Of a stretch of 15,946 bases of DNA, positions 1 to 8,045 are shown piece by piece (within the stretch, counting starts at the first letter, position 1; each line of letters opens with the position of its first letter). Source of the DNA: Azophilus sp964572185 (GTDB lineage Bacteria; Pseudomonadota; Gammaproteobacteria; Pseudomonadales; Azotimanducaceae); assembly GCA_964572185.1 (NCBI GenBank), contig CAZNFI010000065.1:1-15946 (forward strand). The letters are read 5' to 3'. The position numbers were made by a program, and so were the translations under genes. The notes beneath the pieces were generated by a model, which ran no database searches, was not told the DNA's origin, and saw only the letters and a program-made list of their open reading frames with translations.

Positions 1-1118
1 CGATCAGCATGCGCCTGATCTCGCTGGTGCCGGCGCCTATTTCATAGAGTTAGGCATCGCGCAGCAGGCGTCCCGCGGGATACTCGTTGACGTAGCCGTT
101 GCCGCCCAGCGCCTGCACCGCCTCGCTGGCCATCCAGGTGGCTTTTTCCGCCGCGTACAGGATGCAGCCGGCGGCATCGAAGCGGGTGGTGTGGCCACTG
201 TCGCAGGCGGCGGCCACCGAGTAGACGTAGGCGCGGCAGGCGTTCATGGTGGTNNNNNNNNNNCTGCATGAGCTGAAAGGTGCCGATCGGCCGCCCGAAC
301 TGCTCCCGGTCGTGCACGTAAGGCAACACCAGATCCATGCAACTGCGCATGATGCCCAGGGGCCCGGCGGCTAGCACGACGCGCTCGTAGTCGAGGCCGC
401 TCATGAGAATGGAAGCACCCTTGCCGACGCTGCCGAGTACCTGGCCTTGCGGCACCCGGCAATCGTCGAACACGAGTTCGCAGGTGTCGGAACCGCGCAT
501 GCCGAGTTTGTCCAGTTTCTGCGCCGTAGTGAAGCCGGGCATGCCGCGCTCGATCAGGAAGGCGGTAATGCCCCCGGTCCCGGCGTCCGGGTCGACCGTG
601 CCATAGACCACCAGCACATCGGCGCCGGGGCCGTTGGTAATCCACATCTTGTTGCCGGTCAGGCGCCAGCCGTCGCCGTCCGGCACGGCGCGCAGCTTCA
701 TGCCCATGACGTCGGAACCGGCGCCCGGTTCACTCATGGCCAATGCGCCGAGGAACTCGCCGGAGATCAGTTTCGGCAGGTACTTCTGCTTCTGCTCGGC
801 GCTGCCGAAGCGGCGAATCTGATTGACGCAGAGGTTGGAATGGGCGCCATAGGAAAGGCCGACCGAGGCCGATGCGCGGCTGATTTCTTCCATGGCCACG
901 CAATGCGCCAGGTAGCCGAGCCCGGTGCCGCCGTACTGCTCTTCCACGGTGATGCCGAGGGCGCCGATGTCGCCGAGTTTGGGCCAGAGCCAACGGGGAA
1001 ACTCATTGCTGCCATCGATCTCGGCGGCATGGGGTGCGATCTCCGCACTGGCAAAGTCGCACATGCTGTCGCGCAGCATGTTCAGGGTTTCTCCCAACCC
1101 GAAATCGAAGTCCCACAT
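1..1118 (-). CDS. ivd: Isovaleryl-CoA dehydrogenase-like acyl-CoA dehydrogenase (gapped, in-frame stop, 3' end outside window)
   Basis: FAD-dependent acyl-CoA dehydrogenase, best matched from memory to isovaleryl-CoA dehydrogenase, which oxidises isovaleryl-CoA to 3-methylcrotonyl-CoA in leucine breakdown. The ATG at 1118 was chosen because AAGGAG (complement 1125-1130) lies 6 nt upstream; an open frame runs back to 1220 but shows no family sequence. Family blocks seen: YGAHSNLCVNQIRRFG, ALAMSEPGAGSD, WITNGPGADVLVVYG, KLDKLGMRGSDTCELVF, and GLDYERVVLAAGP, whose Glu (about residue 245) matches the IVD catalytic base. After QLMQ the 10-N gap interrupts the gene; on the far side the frame resumes at TTMNACRAYVYSVA and GGNGYVNEYPAGRLLRDA, shifted relative to the upstream part because the N run is a placeholder. 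A TAA at complement 50-52 then sits where the family has Lys; beyond it the same frame still reads LYEIGAGTSEIRRMLI. Either an assembly or sequencing error or a true C-terminal truncation. No other leucine-degradation genes are visible. Confidence 0.85.
254..263. other. Scaffold gap (10 N) inside the acyl-CoA dehydrogenase
   Basis: Ten N bases break the gene between codons for QLMQ and TTMNACR. In isovaleryl-CoA dehydrogenases about seven residues (pattern GKLADMY) lie here, so the true gap should be near 21 nt. The N count is therefore a fixed placeholder and causes an artificial frame change. Confidence 0.9.
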
Positions 1119-1617
1119 GGCCGTCTCCTTGAACCACCAATACTTCTCTGGAACAATCCGCGCCGTCCAAATCTCGACGAACGGGCGATGGCCGGCGCAG
1201 GCCTGGTTTGGTTCCGTCAATCATCCGCCGAGCGGCCGGCCATGGCAACCTGCCAGCCGGATTCGAAACCGCCTGAACCTGATCATCGCCATAGCCGTTA
1301 TCGCCGTTGTGCTGCTGGCGTTGGTGATCCTGGCGCGCGCCTGGAACCTGCGCCTGCCGGCCAGCCAGGGCCCCAAGCTTGCTTACGGCCATGGCAAACC
1401 AGTACGCCGCGGATCGCCCCGCGTCACCCGCAGGGCCGAAACGCAGTGGGGGAGCGTGCGCCAGGCATGGCCGCAAGTCTGGGGGTGGAAGTCCGGATAG
1501 GTGCGGGACATGGCCGCACAGCCTACCTGACCTGCTTGATGCAACCAGCCGCACGCGGCCGCGCCGCGCAAGCTGGTGTATTCTTCCGGGTACCTTTGGG
1601 CCCCAAGGATGGCGGAT
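1119..1617. other. 500-bp region without a confident gene
   Basis: This stretch separates the divergent acyl-CoA dehydrogenase and SDR genes and should hold their promoters, though I see no convincing -35/-10 pair. The only protein-like signal is on the plus strand at about 1261-1500. One frame there encodes a strongly hydrophobic helix (LNLIIAIAVIAVVLLALVIL, then ARAWNLRLP) and a basic tail, ending in TAG at 1498-1500. It has no start codon with a ribosome site in frame; the nearest in-frame ATG (1117) lies over the start of the opposite gene. An ATG at 1240 opens a different frame, so a frameshifted small membrane protein is possible but unproven. The remaining long open frames are typical of high-GC DNA and show no family features. 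Confidence 0.5.
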
Positions 1618-2442
1618 ATGGGAAGTTCACTGCCGGATGCCGGATCTTCCCGCGGGCGGACAGGCGCCTTCCCGTCCCGATTTGGCGCCTGGGCAGTGGT
1701 GGCGGGGGCGTCTGAAGGGCTGGGCGCGGCTTTCGCGGTGGAACTCGCATCGCGCGGCATGAACCTGCTGCTGATCGCTCGCCGCGGTGATCTGCTCGAG
1801 CAACTGGCGGGGCAGTTGGGCGCGCAGCACGACGTGGAAGTTCGCTGCCTGGCGCTCGATCTGGCCGAAGCGGATTGTTCCCGCGCCGCGGTCGAGGCGC
1901 TTGACGGCCTGGAACTGGGCGTGCTCGTCTACACTGCGGCGTTCGTGCCCATGGGTCCGTTCCTGGACGTTCCCTACGAGCAGATCGACCAGGCGGTCAA
2001 CGTCAATGTGCGCGGGCCGCTCGCCTTTGTGCATGCGCTGGTGCCAGGCATGTGCGCACGCGGTCGTGGCGCTGTGGTGCTGATGTCATCGCTCGCCGGC
2101 CTGCAGGGTGCGCCGCACCTGGCCACCTACTCGGCGAGCAAGGCATTCAACATCGTGCTGGCCGAGGCGCTGTGGGACGAACTGGGCGAGCAGGGCATCG
2201 ATGTGTCGGTGTGCTGCTCCGGGGCGGTGCGCACGCCCGGCTATGACCAGTTCTCCGACAAGGACGCGCCGGGCATGCTGCCGGCCGACGCGGTGGTGCG
2301 CCGCACACTCGATGCACTGGGCAAGGGCCCGCGGTTCGTGCCGGGCGCCGTCAACACCCTGACCGCGCTGCTCATGAGCCGCCTGCTGCCCCGCAAGACG
2401 GCGATCGGCCTGATCGCCAAAGGGACGAGGCGTCTGACATGA
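1618..2442 (+). CDS. Short-chain dehydrogenase/reductase (SDR family)
   Basis: Classical-type SDR of about 274 residues, expected to be an NAD(P)(H)-dependent oxidoreductase with unknown substrate. Seen near the N-terminus is the nucleotide-binding glycine motif GASEGLG (residues about 30-36, a variant of TGxxxGIG) followed by basic residues IARRGD. The usual NNAG is replaced by VYTAA (about 104-108). The catalytic set is present: Ser in MSSLAG (about 157-158) and YSASK (Tyr 171, Lys 175). The ATG at 1618 was preferred over that at 1609 because AAGG at 1605-1608 gives 9 nt spacing for the former. Its TGA overlaps the ATG of the next gene (ATGA, 2439-2442), so the two are probably translationally coupled, and the SDR may act on the same lipid or sterol-like substrate as the downstream membrane reductase; that link is inference. 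Confidence 0.88.
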   Translation: MGSSLPDAGSSRGRTGAFPSRFGAWAVVAGASEGLGAAFAVELASRGMNLLLIARRGDLLEQLAGQLGAQHDVEVRCLALDLAEADCSRAAVEALDGLELGVLVYTAAFVPMGPFLDVPYEQIDQAVNVNVRGPLAFVHALVPGMCARGRGAVVLMSSLAGLQGAPHLATYSASKAFNIVLAEALWDELGEQGIDVSVCCSGAVRTPGYDQFSDKDAPGMLPADAVVRRTLDALGKGPRFVPGAVNTLTALLMSRLLPRKTAIGLIAKGTRRLT

Positions 2443-3524
2443 GCGAATCGCTGCTGGGTTTCTTCACGCCATGGATTGTGTTCGCCGGCATTCTGGTGCT
2501 GCACCTGCTGCTGCCGGCGCGCAAGGTGACCGGTTATGTGCGCAGCGAACACGGCGGCGAACTGCTGCGCTATCGCCTCAACGGGCCGCTGGTGCTGATC
2601 GCCGGCATCGCCATCTGGGCTGCACTCGGTTACAGCGGCACCGTGCCCTGGGACTGGCTGTGGCAACACCGCTGGTCCGGGGCGGCGGGCGCCTTCACGC
2701 TGGGCCTGCTGGTCTCTCTGGCTTTCGTGCTGCCGGCGCCGGGCAAGGGCGGCTCCCTGCTCGCCGAGTTCTATCTGGGCCGCTGGGAAAATCCGCAACT
2801 GTTCAAGGGCCGGGCCGACGCCAAGATGTATCTCTACCTGGCGGGCGCCACCCTGCTCGAGCTCAACCTGCTGTCATTCGCGGCGCATCACCATCTGACT
2901 TTCCCGGGTGATCCTTCGCCGGGCGTTTTCCTTTACCTGGCGCTGTTCACCTGGTTCGTTCTCGACTACCTGGTCTTCGAGCGCGCGCACCTCTACACCT
3001 ACGATCTGTTCGCGGAACGCCTGGGATTCAAGCTGGCCTGGGGTTGCCTGTGCTGGTACCCGTACTTTTACGCCGTGGGCCTGTGGGCGGTCGCCGACCT
3101 GCCCGATCCGGACGCGCCCGGATGGCTGCTTGTGCTTGCCGCACTGGTGTTCTTCTCCGGCTGGATACTGGCGCGGGGCGCGAACATGCAGAAGTTCACC
3201 TTCAAGCTCGACCCGGAACGCGCCTTTCTCGGCCGCATGGCGCCGCGGTCGATTTCGGACGGGGAGCGCCGGGTGCTCTGCAGCGGCTTCTGGGGCGTCT
3301 CGAGGCACGTCAACTATCTGGGTGAGATACTGATGGCCTGCGCCCTGGCGCTGGCGCTCGGCTGGCCGCTGCTCATCGGCCCCTGGCTGTACCCGCTCTA
3401 TTACCTGGCATTGCTGCTGCCGCGCGAGCGCGACGACGACAGGCGCTGTGCCGCCAGGTACGGCCCCCTGTGGGAGCAGTACCGCGAGCGCGTGCCCTGG
3501 CGGATCGTGCCGAAGCTCTACTGA
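2439..3524 (+). CDS. ERG4/ERG24-family membrane sterol reductase (delta-14/delta-24 type)
   Basis: Polytopic membrane protein of 361 residues resembling eukaryotic C-14 and C-24(28) sterol reductases (ERG24, ERG4, lamin B receptor, DHCR7), which use NADPH to reduce sterol double bonds. Family blocks in order: FYLGRWENPQ (111-120; family pattern GRxxNPR), the hydrophobic helices between, GANMQKFTFK (247-256; family pattern ANxQKxxFR), CSGFWGVSRHVNYLGE (281-296), and a C-terminal block starting at about 327 with PRERDDDRRCAARYGPLW and ending VPWRIVPKLY, matching the family's cofactor-binding end. Roughly eight to ten hydrophobic segments can be seen. Start ATG overlaps the SDR stop codon. The protein is a little short for the family, whose N-terminal helices vary. 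No squalene epoxidase, oxidosqualene cyclase or CYP51 is in the window, so a true sterol substrate is not shown; isoprenoid or other polycyclic lipids are alternatives. Confidence 0.85.
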   Translation: MSESLLGFFTPWIVFAGILVLHLLLPARKVTGYVRSEHGGELLRYRLNGPLVLIAGIAIWAALGYSGTVPWDWLWQHRWSGAAGAFTLGLLVSLAFVLPAPGKGGSLLAEFYLGRWENPQLFKGRADAKMYLYLAGATLLELNLLSFAAHHHLTFPGDPSPGVFLYLALFTWFVLDYLVFERAHLYTYDLFAERLGFKLAWGCLCWYPYFYAVGLWAVADLPDPDAPGWLLVLAALVFFSGWILARGANMQKFTFKLDPERAFLGRMAPRSISDGERRVLCSGFWGVSRHVNYLGEILMACALALALGWPLLIGPWLYPLYYLALLLPRERDDDRRCAARYGPLWEQYRERVPWRIVPKLY

Positions 3525-3533
3525 GCGCCGCGT

Positions 3534-4085
3534 TTACGCGCCATCGCTGTCGCGAAGGCGCCGCAGGCGCAACAGGTGCAACAGGCGTTCCATCATCGAT
3601 GCCAGCGTGGTTGCGACCAGCACCCAGGCGAAAACGGTCGGCAGCAATACCGGTAACCAGGCCAATCCAAGGCTTTCTCGCGCGATAATCGCGCCCGGGA
3701 GAATGAAGTAACCGATGCCGTTGTATTTGCCGATGCGGTTGGTGCGTAGTTGGCGCCCGGCAAGCACGCCGGAATCCAGCGTGTACTGTACGAAGGCGAG
3801 TGGAATCAGCACCACCAGCAGCCAGGGTGACCAGCCGGCCGCTGCCAACCCGGCCAGGGTCAAGGTCACGAAGGTGCAGTCGGTGGCATGGTCGAAAAAC
3901 CCGCCAATCGCCGATTCCTGGCCGAACCGCCGCGCCGCCACGCCGTCCAGATAGTCGGTGACCGCCGCCACCGCGAACAGCAGCATGGCCAGCCGCCATT
4001 GGGCGGTTGCGGTCGCCCAGGCAGAAACTGGCGCTGCTGCGAGCCGTGCCGAGGTCAGTGCGTTTGCCCAGGTCATGCCTGTCAT
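3534..4085 (-). CDS. CDP-alcohol phosphatidyltransferase family membrane protein
   Basis: Small membrane enzyme of 183 residues that should transfer a phosphatidyl group from a CDP-activated lipid to an alcohol, releasing CMP. The full family signature is present: DYLDG then VAARR, with Asp44, Asp47, Gly48, Ala51, Arg52, eight residues, Gly61, Asp65 and Asp69, i.e. DGxxARx8GxxxDxxxD; these Asp residues bind the metal. An NALTSAR segment near the N-terminus and four to six hydrophobic helices fit PgsA-like proteins. The acceptor alcohol cannot be read from sequence: glycerol-3-phosphate, inositol phosphate or another are possible, and the size fits the PgsA branch. It ends only 9 bp from the convergent sterol-reductase-like gene. 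The first ATG is used (weak GGGA upstream); a second ATG three codons later is equally possible. Confidence 0.85.
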   Translation of the reverse strand: MTGMTWANALTSARLAAAPVSAWATATAQWRLAMLLFAVAAVTDYLDGVAARRFGQESAIGGFFDHATDCTFVTLTLAGLAAAGWSPWLLVVLIPLAFVQYTLDSGVLAGRQLRTNRIGKYNGIGYFILPGAIIARESLGLAWLPVLLPTVFAWVLVATTLASMMERLLHLLRLRRLRDSDGA

Positions 4086-4308
4086 GTTATCCCGAATTCA
4101 CGGCGGCAATCGGTACCGTCGCGGGCAAGCCGAATCCGTGGCCGCCATGCGCTGGGCAAGCCGCTGGCCGACAGTCAAAGTGAATGCAGGCCGTCACTGT
4201 TGCGCAGGCATCGGCTACGATTCGGGTCGGGGCCCGGAAACCGGCGGGAGATTTCGATGTTGGCCCGCCCGCGCTGCCAGGGCATGCGTATTCAGACAGG
4301 GAACGATC

Positions 4309-5865
4309 ATGAGCGAAGACATTACCCGTTTGCGACAGGAAGTCGATCAGTTGCGCGCGCAACTGGAGCGAGCGAATTCCGGAATTGACGGTTACTATCA
4401 CTCGATACTGGCACAACGCGACTGGTTTCACCTGCAGCGGATTCCGGAGCGCGGCCTGGACCGCGAAGCGGTCAGGCTGATGGTGGAAAACGCCCATGCG
4501 CTGGACTTCGACCACCGGCTGAATACCTCCTCCTATGTGAATGTCGCGCTCGACCGGGAGGAGGAAGCCGTCGCGCTCATGGGCCTGCGCGTAAACCTGG
4601 CCGACCAGACGGTGTATCCCCAGTCGTACAAGTTGCACGATGCCAGCGTCAACATGGTTGCCAACCTGTGGCATTGCCCGAAGGGCCCGGATTTCAACGA
4701 GTACGGCGTCTTCCCCGGCGCGGGAACGGTCGGGTCCACGGAAGCCTGCCTGCTTGCCGGGCTGGCGCTGAAGTTCCGCTGGCGCGACTGGTACGCGCGC
4801 CGGCGCGGGGTCTCGGCGGAAGATATTCCGAGTGTGCGTCCCAACCTGGTCATCTCCACCTGTTTCCAGGCGGCGTGGGAAAAGTTGTTCAAGTACATGG
4901 ATGTGGAGCCCAGGCTCATTCAGCCATCGGTAGCGACCTTTGCCCTGGATCCGGAACGCGTGCGTGAGGTGATCGATGAGCGGACCATGGGCGTCGTGTG
5001 CATCATGGGCAATCACTATGGCGGCCAGTACGATCCCGTGCAGGCGGTGAGCGATGTCCTCGATGCAGTGAATGCACAACGGGGTTATCAGGTGGGAATC
5101 CACGTGGACGCGGCATCAGGCGGATTCGTCGCCCCGTTCCAGGACGGTCTGCCGAGCTGGGATTTCCGGGTCGCCAACGTGCTGTCGATTTCGGCAAGCG
5201 GCCACAAGTATGGCGCGTCGACCTGCGGCACCGGGTGGATCGTCTGGCGGCGTCGCCACGACCTGAGCGAACATGTCGCGATCTCAGTGTCCTACCTCGG
5301 CGGCAAGGCGGAATCCTATACGCTGAATTTCTCGAGGCCCGCCACCGGCGTGTACGGCCAGTACTACAAGCTGTTGCACCACGGCATGTCCGGCTATCGG
5401 CAGGTTTGCGAGAACATGATGGAAAACGCGCGCTTCCTGCGCGCCGGATTGCGAGCGATGACGCGCGCCGGCAAGCCGCGCTTCCTGATGCTCGACGACG
5501 GCGATGAGGGCTGCCTGCCGGTGGTGGCCGCCCGGTTGAATCCGGAGTGCGGTTTGAGCTACGACGATGTCGATCTGCAGCATGTCCTGGCGCAGCATCA
5601 CTGGTATGTCGGCAGCTATCGAATGCAGTTCGATCATCCCCTGACCCAGGAGTCGCTGCCCCTGTTTCATGATGCCGATGCCGAAGCGTGCATGTTTCGC
5701 ATCGTTCTGAAGAGCAACCTGACGCGTGGCATGGCGGAACATCTGCTCGAGTCGGTGCGCATCGCCCTCGAGTTCCTGGACTCGGTGGCAGCCGGCGACG
5801 CGCTCAATCTCGATACGCGTCAGTTGCGGCACAAGGATCAGCGCCGCTTCTCCAATCCCTGCTGA
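4309..5865 (+). CDS. Glutamate decarboxylase-like PLP-dependent decarboxylase
   Basis: Group II PLP-dependent decarboxylase of 518 residues, closest in my reading to GadA/GadB, which convert L-glutamate to GABA and CO2 and consume a proton. Seen: VNMVANLWHCP, GSTEACLLAG (from about 142), HVDAASGGFVAPF (from 265, with the PLP-interacting Asp267), SISASGHKYG with the Schiff-base Lys at residue 300, and SYLGGKAESYTLNFSRPA, all matching GadB blocks. The C-terminus lacks the HKT end that E. coli GadB uses for pH gating. It is about 50 residues longer than E. coli GadB, partly through an N-terminal heptad-like segment (DITRLRQEVDQLRAQLERA) that looks like a short coiled coil. The start at 4309 is preferred because upstream codons show no family sequence, though the frame is open from 3958. 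No GadC-type antiporter is adjacent. Substrates other than glutamate (cysteate, aspartate) cannot be excluded. Confidence 0.88.
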   Translation: MSEDITRLRQEVDQLRAQLERANSGIDGYYHSILAQRDWFHLQRIPERGLDREAVRLMVENAHALDFDHRLNTSSYVNVALDREEEAVALMGLRVNLADQTVYPQSYKLHDASVNMVANLWHCPKGPDFNEYGVFPGAGTVGSTEACLLAGLALKFRWRDWYARRRGVSAEDIPSVRPNLVISTCFQAAWEKLFKYMDVEPRLIQPSVATFALDPERVREVIDERTMGVVCIMGNHYGGQYDPVQAVSDVLDAVNAQRGYQVGIHVDAASGGFVAPFQDGLPSWDFRVANVLSISASGHKYGASTCGTGWIVWRRRHDLSEHVAISVSYLGGKAESYTLNFSRPATGVYGQYYKLLHHGMSGYRQVCENMMENARFLRAGLRAMTRAGKPRFLMLDDGDEGCLPVVAARLNPECGLSYDDVDLQHVLAQHHWYVGSYRMQFDHPLTQESLPLFHDADAEACMFRIVLKSNLTRGMAEHLLESVRIALEFLDSVAAGDALNLDTRQLRHKDQRRFSNPC

Positions 5866-6056
5866 GCCCAGGCCGTTCGAGGCGGCTGCAGTCACCTCCA
5901 TCGAGGCGCGAGGGCTGACCCCGCGTTGCCCAAGACCGGCGAAAGGGCGGTCGACGGCCTGACTGTCGACTGGTTTCCAAGCCCTATCCGCGAACCGGAG
6001 GTGCGCCAGCCCGTGGCTGAATTCCGACATGAAAATCGCCGGTCGCGACAGGATTT

Positions 6057-6082
6057 CCCAGTCCCCTTCAGGGGTGGGTTTT
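6057..6082 (+). terminator. Rho-independent terminator after the decarboxylase gene
   Basis: CCCC-TTCA-GGGG forms a perfect stem with a tetraloop (6063-6074). The flanking CCCA (6057-6060) and TGGG (6075-6078) extend it across a 2-nt GT bulge, and TTTT follows at once (6079-6082). This is a classical intrinsic terminator, located about 190 bp after the decarboxylase stop and just before the formate dehydrogenase promoter. Confidence 0.7.
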
Positions 6083-6097
6083 GGCCCATGGTCGTCG

Positions 6098-6106
6098 TGC
6101 TATAGT
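6098..6106 (+). promoter_or_regulatory. Extended -10 promoter candidate for the fds operon
   Basis: TGCTATAGT matches an extended -10 element (TGnTATAAT, one mismatch). The -35 region, 16-17 nt upstream, is poor (TTTTGG) and overlaps the terminator T-tract, as is tolerated for extended -10 promoters. Predicted transcription would start near 6113, giving a leader of about 20 nt before the fdsG ATG, which has no clear Shine-Dalgarno sequence. Confidence 0.45.
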
Positions 6107-6135
6107 CGCGCGCCCCGATAACGGGCTACTTTGCG

Positions 6136-6573
6136 ATGGACGAAGCTCCAGACGTCCGCAGCATCGCCCAACGCTACGCAGGGTGCATCGGTGGGCCGAT
6201 CACCGCGTTGCGCAAGATCGTTGAGGCATGCGGCCACATTCAGCGTTCGCACGTGGACACCGTTGCGGACGTGTTCAATCTGAGCGTCGCGGAAGTACGC
6301 GGTATCGTCAGCTTCTACAGCGACCTGCGCACGACGCCGCCGGGCCGCAACCACATCCGCATCTGCCAGGCGGAAGCCTGTCAGGCAGTGGGTTCGCGGA
6401 CGCTCACGGCGGATGTCTGCAGAAAACTCGGCATCGGCCTCGGCGAAACCTCCGCGGACGGCAGCGTGAGCCTGGAAGCCGTCTATTGCCTTGGGCTCTG
6501 CACATCCGGGCCCAACGCCACGGTGAACGGCAGGCCGGTCGTCAGGGCCACGCCGGAAGGCCTGACCCCGTGA
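6136..6573 (+). CDS. fdsG: NAD-dependent formate dehydrogenase gamma subunit (NuoE-like)
   Basis: Subunit of the soluble cytoplasmic FdsABG formate dehydrogenase, which oxidises formate to CO2 and reduces NAD+. This 145-residue protein is related to NuoE of complex I: a helical N-terminal part (VADVFNLSVAEVRGIVSFY) and a thioredoxin-like [2Fe-2S] domain. The four cluster ligands are Cys77 and Cys82 (CQAEACQAVG), and Cys118 and Cys122 (VYCLGLC). FSxYxxLRxxPxGR-like spacing and the AEACQ motif are typical of FdsG rather than of complex I. It is the first gene of the operon, 26 bp before fdsB. The ATG at 6136 has no obvious Shine-Dalgarno sequence; no better in-frame start is seen. Confidence 0.92.
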   Translation: MDEAPDVRSIAQRYAGCIGGPITALRKIVEACGHIQRSHVDTVADVFNLSVAEVRGIVSFYSDLRTTPPGRNHIRICQAEACQAVGSRTLTADVCRKLGIGLGETSADGSVSLEAVYCLGLCTSGPNATVNGRPVVRATPEGLTP

Positions 6574-6599
6574 GATCTGGCTGCATGAGGTTCCGATAG

Positions 6600-8045
6600 A
6601 TGGGTATTGCCAAGGTACCCAACGAGACCCTGGCCAATGCGCTGGGTGCGGATGCCATCGCGGCCGCGCTTGCGCAGCGGGGCCACCAGGTCATCCGCAC
6701 CGGCTCGCACGGGCTGTGCTGGGCCGAGCCCCTTGTCGAGATCGATGGCGTGGCGTACGGCCCGGTCACCGGCCTGGACGACCTGGAAGCCGGGCGGCTC
6801 GGTTCCGTTGACGAACTGCCCGAACTGGCGCGGCAGACGCGGCTGGTATTCGACCGCTGCGGTCATGTGGATCCGTTCGACTACGACCCGGTCTGGATCA
6901 GGGGACAACTGGAGCGGGAGCCGTCGGACATCCTGGAGGAAATCCGCCTGAGCGGCCTGCGCGGCCGGGGCGGCGCGGGCTTTCCGGCGCACATCAAGTG
7001 GCAGACCGTGCACGACACGCCGGCGGACGAAAAGTACATCGTGGTCAATGCCGACGAAGGCGACTCCGGCACCTTTGCCGACCGGTTGCTCATGGAGGGC
7101 GACCCGTTCCGGCTGATCGAAGGAATGCTCATCTCCGGTCACGCGACCGGTTCCGGCAAGGGCATCGTCTACCTGCGCTCGGAGTATCCACTGGCCGCGG
7201 AGATTTTCCAGCAGGCTATCGACTCGGCGCGCGGCATGGGGCTGTTGGAACGATTCGATATCGAGCTGTTCGTCGGTGCCGGAGCCTATATCTGCGGTGA
7301 AGAGACATCGCTGCTCGAAAGCCTGGAAGGCAAGCGCGGCGAGGTGCGCTCGAAACCGCCGGTGCCGGCCATCGAGGGGCTGTTCGGGCGCCCGACCCTG
7401 GTGCATAACGTGATCACGCTGGCCTCGGTTTCCGCCATTGTCGAGCAGGGCGGGGCCGCCTACTCGGAACTCGGCGTCGGGCCGTCTACCGGCACCATGA
7501 CGTTTCAGCTTGCCGGCAACGTCAGCCGCGGCGGCCTGATCGAGTTGCCCTTCGGCATCCCGCTGCGGGAACTGATCGAAGACTGGGGCGGCGGCACGCT
7601 GAGCGGCCGTCCGGTGGGCGCCGTGCAGGTCGGCGGGCCGCTTGGCGCCTACCTGAAAGATGCCGACCTCGATACGCCCCTCACCTACGAGGCGCTGGCT
7701 GAACTCGGCGCCGGAGTCGGTCATGGCGGCGTGGTGGTGTTCGATGACAGCGTCGACCTGGTGGAACAGGCGCATTTCGCATTCGCCTTCTGCGCGCACG
7801 AGTCCTGCGGCAAGTGCACGCCCTGCCGTATCGGCGCGGTGCGCGGCAAGGAGACGGTCGAGACCTTGATGGCCAACGGATTGCGCCGTGTCCCGGGCGA
7901 GGCTGAAGGCGCTGCCGGTGCCGAACAGGGAAGCGCCGAATTGGCTATCATTACCGACCTGTGCGAAGTCATGGAGGAGGCGAGCCTCTGCCAGATGGGC
8001 GGCATGACCCCCATCCCGGTTCGCAGCGCACTGGGGCTGAAATGA
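6600..8045 (+). CDS. fdsB: NAD-dependent formate dehydrogenase beta subunit (NuoF-like, FMN and NAD binding)
   Basis: Diaphorase subunit of FdsABG (481 residues) that passes electrons from the iron-sulfur chain through FMN to NAD+. The first about 105 residues form an extra N-terminal domain characteristic of FdsB-type and hydrogenase HoxF-type proteins. Then come the NuoF motifs: GLRGRGGAGFP (119-129, FMN/NAD), NADEGDSGTF (150-159), and GAYICGEETSLLESLEGKRG (228-247, FMN). The [4Fe-4S] (N3-type) ligands are ESCGKCTPCR (Cys403, 406, 409) and probably Cys464 in SLCQMGG. GAGG at 6587-6590 is a modest ribosome site 9 nt before the ATG. Its TGA overlaps the fdsA ATG (8042-8045), indicating translational coupling. 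Confidence 0.95.
   Translation: MGIAKVPNETLANALGADAIAAALAQRGHQVIRTGSHGLCWAEPLVEIDGVAYGPVTGLDDLEAGRLGSVDELPELARQTRLVFDRCGHVDPFDYDPVWIRGQLEREPSDILEEIRLSGLRGRGGAGFPAHIKWQTVHDTPADEKYIVVNADEGDSGTFADRLLMEGDPFRLIEGMLISGHATGSGKGIVYLRSEYPLAAEIFQQAIDSARGMGLLERFDIELFVGAGAYICGEETSLLESLEGKRGEVRSKPPVPAIEGLFGRPTLVHNVITLASVSAIVEQGGAAYSELGVGPSTGTMTFQLAGNVSRGGLIELPFGIPLRELIEDWGGGTLSGRPVGAVQVGGPLGAYLKDADLDTPLTYEALAELGAGVGHGGVVVFDDSVDLVEQAHFAFAFCAHESCGKCTPCRIGAVRGKETVETLMANGLRRVPGEAEGAAGAEQGSAELAIITDLCEVMEEASLCQMGGMTPIPVRSALGLK

Noticed and set aside
1119..1220. N-terminal extension of the acyl-CoA dehydrogenase
   Set aside because: The frame is open but has no family sequence, and AAGGAG points to ATG at 1118.
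447..1715. Long plus-strand frame over the acyl-CoA dehydrogenase
   Set aside because: Antisense shadow of a clearly recognisable gene, with low-complexity composition and no domain.
3958..4308. N-terminal extension of the glutamate decarboxylase-like gene
   Set aside because: Open only by high GC; it overlaps the opposite gene and has no family sequence. ATG at 4309 begins the plausible protein.
6585..6599. Mini-ORF ATG-AGG-TTC-CGA-TAG just before fdsB
   Set aside because: Four codons, no ribosome site of its own; probably chance, with the GAGG serving fdsB.
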